Positions 34,641 through 36,776 of a stretch of 36,776 nt of DNA are shown in pieces (positions within the stretch are counted from its first letter, which is position 1; each line of letters begins with the position of its first letter). The notes beneath the pieces were generated by a model. The model ran no database searches. It saw only the letters and a list, made by a program, of their open reading frames with translations, and was not told where the DNA came from. The DNA is from Acidobacteriota bacterium (lineage in GTDB: Bacteria > Acidobacteriota > Terriglobia > Acidiferrales > UBA7541): the NCBI GenBank assembly GCA_013289955.1, contig JABCYZ010000044.1, forward strand, positions 1 to 36,776. The letters are read 5' to 3'. The position numbers were made by a program, and so were the translations under genes.

Positions 34641-34941
34641 GAGTTATTGTATAACATAAAGTCAGTCGCGAGTCAATGGGCAATCGCAACAAATGCAATA
34701 AACTTTCAGTGCGTCGGCGCTCTGGCTGTCTCCACGCAGTTAGCGGGGGGAGTGTTTTCACCGTGCGATGCGGTTCGCTTCTCGCATGGTGGGAGCGATT
34801 CAATGGGGCCCCCCTTTGGCCTGGGTCCCCTGGGTGGGGCGGGGAGTCCGGCGGGGGAGGTAACTTCGGAAGGTGTCGCCCGGTAACCATCGCGGGGGGC
34901 CAGTTCCACTTTTCCGGTTACCGCGTTTACCAGGCAAGGCG
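34641..34941. other. Intergenic region, 301 bases, with G-rich part and inverted repeat
   Basis: Besides the RHH promoter it contains a strongly G-rich plus strand (34800-34905) and the inverted repeat CGGTAACC (34881-34888) / GGTTACCG (34916-34923). No gene is supported. A 152-codon minus-strand frame covering it is proline/arginine-rich and reads through the RHH gene in another frame. Confidence 0.4.
34648..34676 (-). promoter_or_regulatory. Sigma70 promoter of the RHH gene, leaderless arrangement
   Basis: Minus strand: TTGACT (34671-34676), 17-base spacer, TATACA (34648-34653), then ATAACTC and ATG 34640. Transcription would start at the start codon. The -10 area is flanked by TTAT...ATAA (34643-34660), a possible site for RHH self-control. 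Confidence 0.6.
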
Positions 34942-35643
34942 TCAGGCTGGCATAAAACTCGCTAGTTTTCCTGCCCGACGTTGTTGTTCCAGGTGCTTCA
35001 CCAAGTCTAGTTCCGCTATTTCCATCTCCACATCGAACGTTGCTAGGCGGTCATTCCGGAAGTTGAAACACCACGTTGCGAGTACGCCCACCAACAAGCC
35101 TGCCAGCGTGGGCACCAAGGCATCCGCTAGATTTGCCGCAATGAAGACGATGAAGCCATTTCTGCTTCCTATGTAAGCTCCAAACGAATCCAATATCCCA
35201 ATAGTGGTCCCGAACAATCCAACAAGCGGCGCTGTAATTGCAATGGCCGAAAGGTAACTCAAGCCCTGCCTGAGTTGTTCGTGGACGCGGTTCCGTGCAG
35301 TGCGTGCCCCCCGGCGCGCTGCCTCCACTGCCTGTTCTGCTAAAACACATTCGTGCGCCGTCCGAAATTCTTGCATGGCGTTGAAGTACACCATTGCGAC
35401 GTGGCTTCGATTAAGCATCTCGGCTATCGACTGGACGCCCTTCCACTGCCCCCGCTCCAGAAGACCTGCGCTTGCTTCTAGGAAGCGATGAGACTGCCGC
35501 GTCGCGGAGTAGTAGCGCGCACTTCGCGCCACAACGTCCACAAGGGTCCAGAGAAACATCAGAAGCAACACGACCAGGGAGCATTCCACAAGAAGGCTGG
35601 CGTTCTGCAACATGTGCGTGAGGAAATGTCCTCCATCGTACAT
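34942..35643 (-). CDS. MotA/TolQ/ExbB-family proton channel protein, orphan
   Basis: 233 residues from ATG 35643 (a GTG at 35652 is possible). Three membrane helices: about 13-35 (LLVECSLVVLLLMFLWTLVD), about 133-155 (LSAIAITAPLVGLFGTTIGIL) and about 163-192 (FIVFIAANLADALVPTLAGLLVGVLATW). The second and third carry the family hallmark TAPLVGLFGTTIGIL, with a long cytoplasmic loop between helices 1 and 2. ExbB/TolQ/MotA proteins form pentamers around an ExbD/TolR/MotB dimer. No such partner is visible in the window, which is odd. It could belong to an unlinked partner or to an unknown island function. Confidence 0.82.
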   Translation of the reverse strand: MYDGGHFLTHMLQNASLLVECSLVVLLLMFLWTLVDVVARSARYYSATRQSHRFLEASAGLLERGQWKGVQSIAEMLNRSHVAMVYFNAMQEFRTAHECVLAEQAVEAARRGARTARNRVHEQLRQGLSYLSAIAITAPLVGLFGTTIGILDSFGAYIGSRNGFIVFIAANLADALVPTLAGLLVGVLATWCFNFRNDRLATFDVEMEIAELDLVKHLEQQRRAGKLASFMPA

Positions 35644-35739
35644 GCGATTCACACGTCTCCCGACACACCCATCACGATATAATTTCTCGTTGCGTCAGTC
35701 TATTAAGACACCAACGTCTCGACCATGGGCATCTTGCTG

Positions 35740-36042
35740 CTAGTACCCATTTTGAGCGGGAAGCTCTTCAAAAAGCCGTTTCCACATATAAGCTCCCCAA
35801 AAGTAGCCTGCGACGGACCAGATGACCAACCCTAGGATGATGGAGAAGGCCAAATATCCTGGAGGAGGAATATGCCATCCGTATCCCCCGTGCCAGTTCC
35901 AGAGTGTGGCGAGGACAAACATAGACATGCCCCAGCGCAGGATGCCAGTATAAATGATGTAGTGTTTGCGGCCCTTGGCGCGAATCCTTTTGCGATACTC
36001 AATTTGCATTGGAGATAGTGCGGCTGGTTTGAATAAAGGCAT
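35740..36042 (-). CDS. Small two-helix membrane protein, unknown
   Basis: 100 residues. A basic N-terminus (IEYRKRIRAKGRKHYIIY) is followed by helix 1 at about 30-48 (GILRWGMSMFVLATLWNW), a short GGYGWHIPPPG loop and helix 2 at about 63-84 (LAFSIILGLVIWSVAGYFWGAY). Tryptophan- and glycine-rich, without cysteine. Both ends are probably cytoplasmic. No family recognised. Same strand as the ExbB-like gene, about 100 bases before it. Confidence 0.6.
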   Translation of the reverse strand: MPLFKPAALSPMQIEYRKRIRAKGRKHYIIYTGILRWGMSMFVLATLWNWHGGYGWHIPPPGYLAFSIILGLVIWSVAGYFWGAYMWKRLFEELPAQNGY

Positions 36043-36115
36043 GAGAAACGCTCGAAATCACAGTTTATCACCACATGCCTGGTTAGTCGCGTTACCGGAA
36101 ATGTCAGGCCCCTCC

Positions 36116-36307
36116 TCAGTTTGCCAGAAGTTCGGATTCGTTCATCTCGCGCCAACTGCGAACTGCTGACTTGTCGAAAAAGGCTGCGAGCGCGCCGTCA
36201 GCCTTGAAGAAGCTCAGGCCGCCCTCTGACACCTCAACTCTTGAAGCGCGGACGGGCTGTTGGTATGCCAAGTCCCTCGGGTCTTCCGCACCGTTGAGAT
36301 ACACCAT
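36116..36307 (-). CDS. Small soluble protein, unknown (63 residues)
   Basis: From ATG 36307 (preceded by GGAAAAG at fair spacing; an earlier ATG at 36325 is in frame). The sequence MVYLNGAEDPRDLAYQQPV and VSEGGLSFFKADGALAAFF followed by SWREM looks like a compact beta-rich fold in which a regular protein repeats residue types rather than random sequence. No family recognised. Moderately likely to be real. Confidence 0.45.
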   Translation of the reverse strand: MVYLNGAEDPRDLAYQQPVRASRVEVSEGGLSFFKADGALAAFFDKSAVRSWREMNESELLAN

Positions 36308-36421
36308 GAAGGGCTTTTCCAGCATGCAAAATTGTAGACGGAATCTCCCTCATGTTCCGATTACCGGACATCTAGACGGCACCCGCAGTTCTCGAACATA
36401 GCGAGCGGCGTGGCCATCTCC

Positions 36422-36775
36422 TCACGATGTTCGACGCTTTGAACGCTTTTGCCGAGGAATCGGGCTCCCGATGGGCAAACGGGATTCCTCAGCATAGAAG
36501 TCCGCTATCTCCGCCTCCGAGGGCAATTGGAGAGTACCTGTTCGAGGACGGTCGTATTCCAGCAACCGCGTCACCATCTTCTTGAAGAACTCATAGTAGA
36601 GTGAATTTTCCACTTGCTCGCTCGCGATTAGTTTTTTTGCATCGCCCCACACGTGCAGAATCCAATAGTGGAACTCCACCGAGACATCTTCGAGATTGAG
36701 GTATTTGCCCTCCAGCAAATAACCCATGTGCTCGAAGAAATTCATCACATCGTGGAGTTCTGGCGGCGGCTCGTT
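36422..36775 (-). CDS. DUF4760-like helical protein, cut by right edge
   Basis: The minus-strand frame is open to the window edge; upstream of the ATG at 36748 it still reads NEPPPELHDV, so the start lies outside. The visible part VMNFFEHMGYLLEGKYLNLEDVSVEFHYWIL, YYEFFKKMVTRLLEYDRPR and a basic tail RQKRSKRRTS is helical and resembles DUF4760-type proteins, in which such a helix pair follows membrane helices. Function unknown. 5' end missing. Confidence 0.6.
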   Translation of the reverse strand, partial: NEPPPELHDVMNFFEHMGYLLEGKYLNLEDVSVEFHYWILHVWGDAKKLIASEQVENSLYYEFFKKMVTRLLEYDRPRTGTLQLPSEAEIADFYAEESRLPIGSPIPRQKRSKRRTS

Positions 36776-36776
36776 C

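Noticed and set aside
34432..34890. 152-codon minus-strand frame over the RHH gene
   Set aside because: Proline/arginine-rich and out of frame with the well-formed RHH protein and promoter in the same place.
1..36776. CRISPR array, rRNA or known complete defence system
   Set aside because: No regularly spaced direct repeats, no rRNA-like stretches, and no recognisable Cas, restriction-modification or other known defence core gene were seen.

Overview
The window looks like chromosomal DNA of an acidobacterium (Acidobacteriota, Terriglobia-like) carrying an integrated accessory island on its right side. The lineage call rests on style, not on a marker gene. It has a GC-rich base composition, a PknB-type kinase fused through one membrane helix to a long TPR domain, a diphosphate-type phosphofructokinase, a soluble transhydrogenase, several secreted metallopeptidases and many small TonB_C or TPR proteins.

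Layout. Positions 1-540 hold the right end of an insertion sequence: the C-terminus of an integrase-core transposase, a long palindrome and tandem end repeats. Positions 594-9608 are housekeeping-like: an M20 peptidase, a secreted TPR/HExxH metalloprotein divergent from a secreted M1 aminopeptidase, a tightly overlapping operon (ABC ATPase, ABC-2 permease, membrane TPR protein) and a radical SAM protein with a second cysteine cluster. Positions 9805-16856 carry a small membrane protein, the Ser/Thr kinase, a diphosphate-dependent phosphofructokinase, a DJ-1/PfpI protein, a TonB_C protein and a HAD phosphatase. Positions 17218-26158 form the most distinctive native block. On the minus strand an outer-membrane beta-barrel is followed 13 bases later by a ten-haem cytochrome fused to an LVIVD propeller, and then by a secreted polysaccharide deacetylase. 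Divergent from these is a lipoprotein with two GlcG/HbpS-type (haem-binding family) domains. I read this as a candidate cell-surface electron-transfer module. A DUF1906 protein, the transhydrogenase SthA and a small unknown protein close the native part.

At 29310-29332 lies the 3' end of a tRNA gene (Leu-like) without its 5' part. This is the expected scar of tRNA-targeted integration. To its right the genes change in character: an HNH-like zinc protein, a small winged-helix-like protein, a three-gene operon headed by a TIGR04255 protein, small unknown proteins, a minimal tyrosine recombinase of FimB/FimE size, a ribbon-helix-helix regulator of only 55 residues, an orphan MotA/TolQ/ExbB channel protein and small membrane or unknown proteins, ending in a gene cut by the right edge. 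The island's second end and the intact tRNA are predicted to lie beyond position 36776.

Several genes (starts at 594, 3304, 8404, 10104 and 34640) have a promoter-like -10 box 6-9 bases before the start codon and no good ribosome site. This suggests leaderless transcripts next to other genes with strong Shine-Dalgarno sites. Gene identities come from motif reading only; no search was run.
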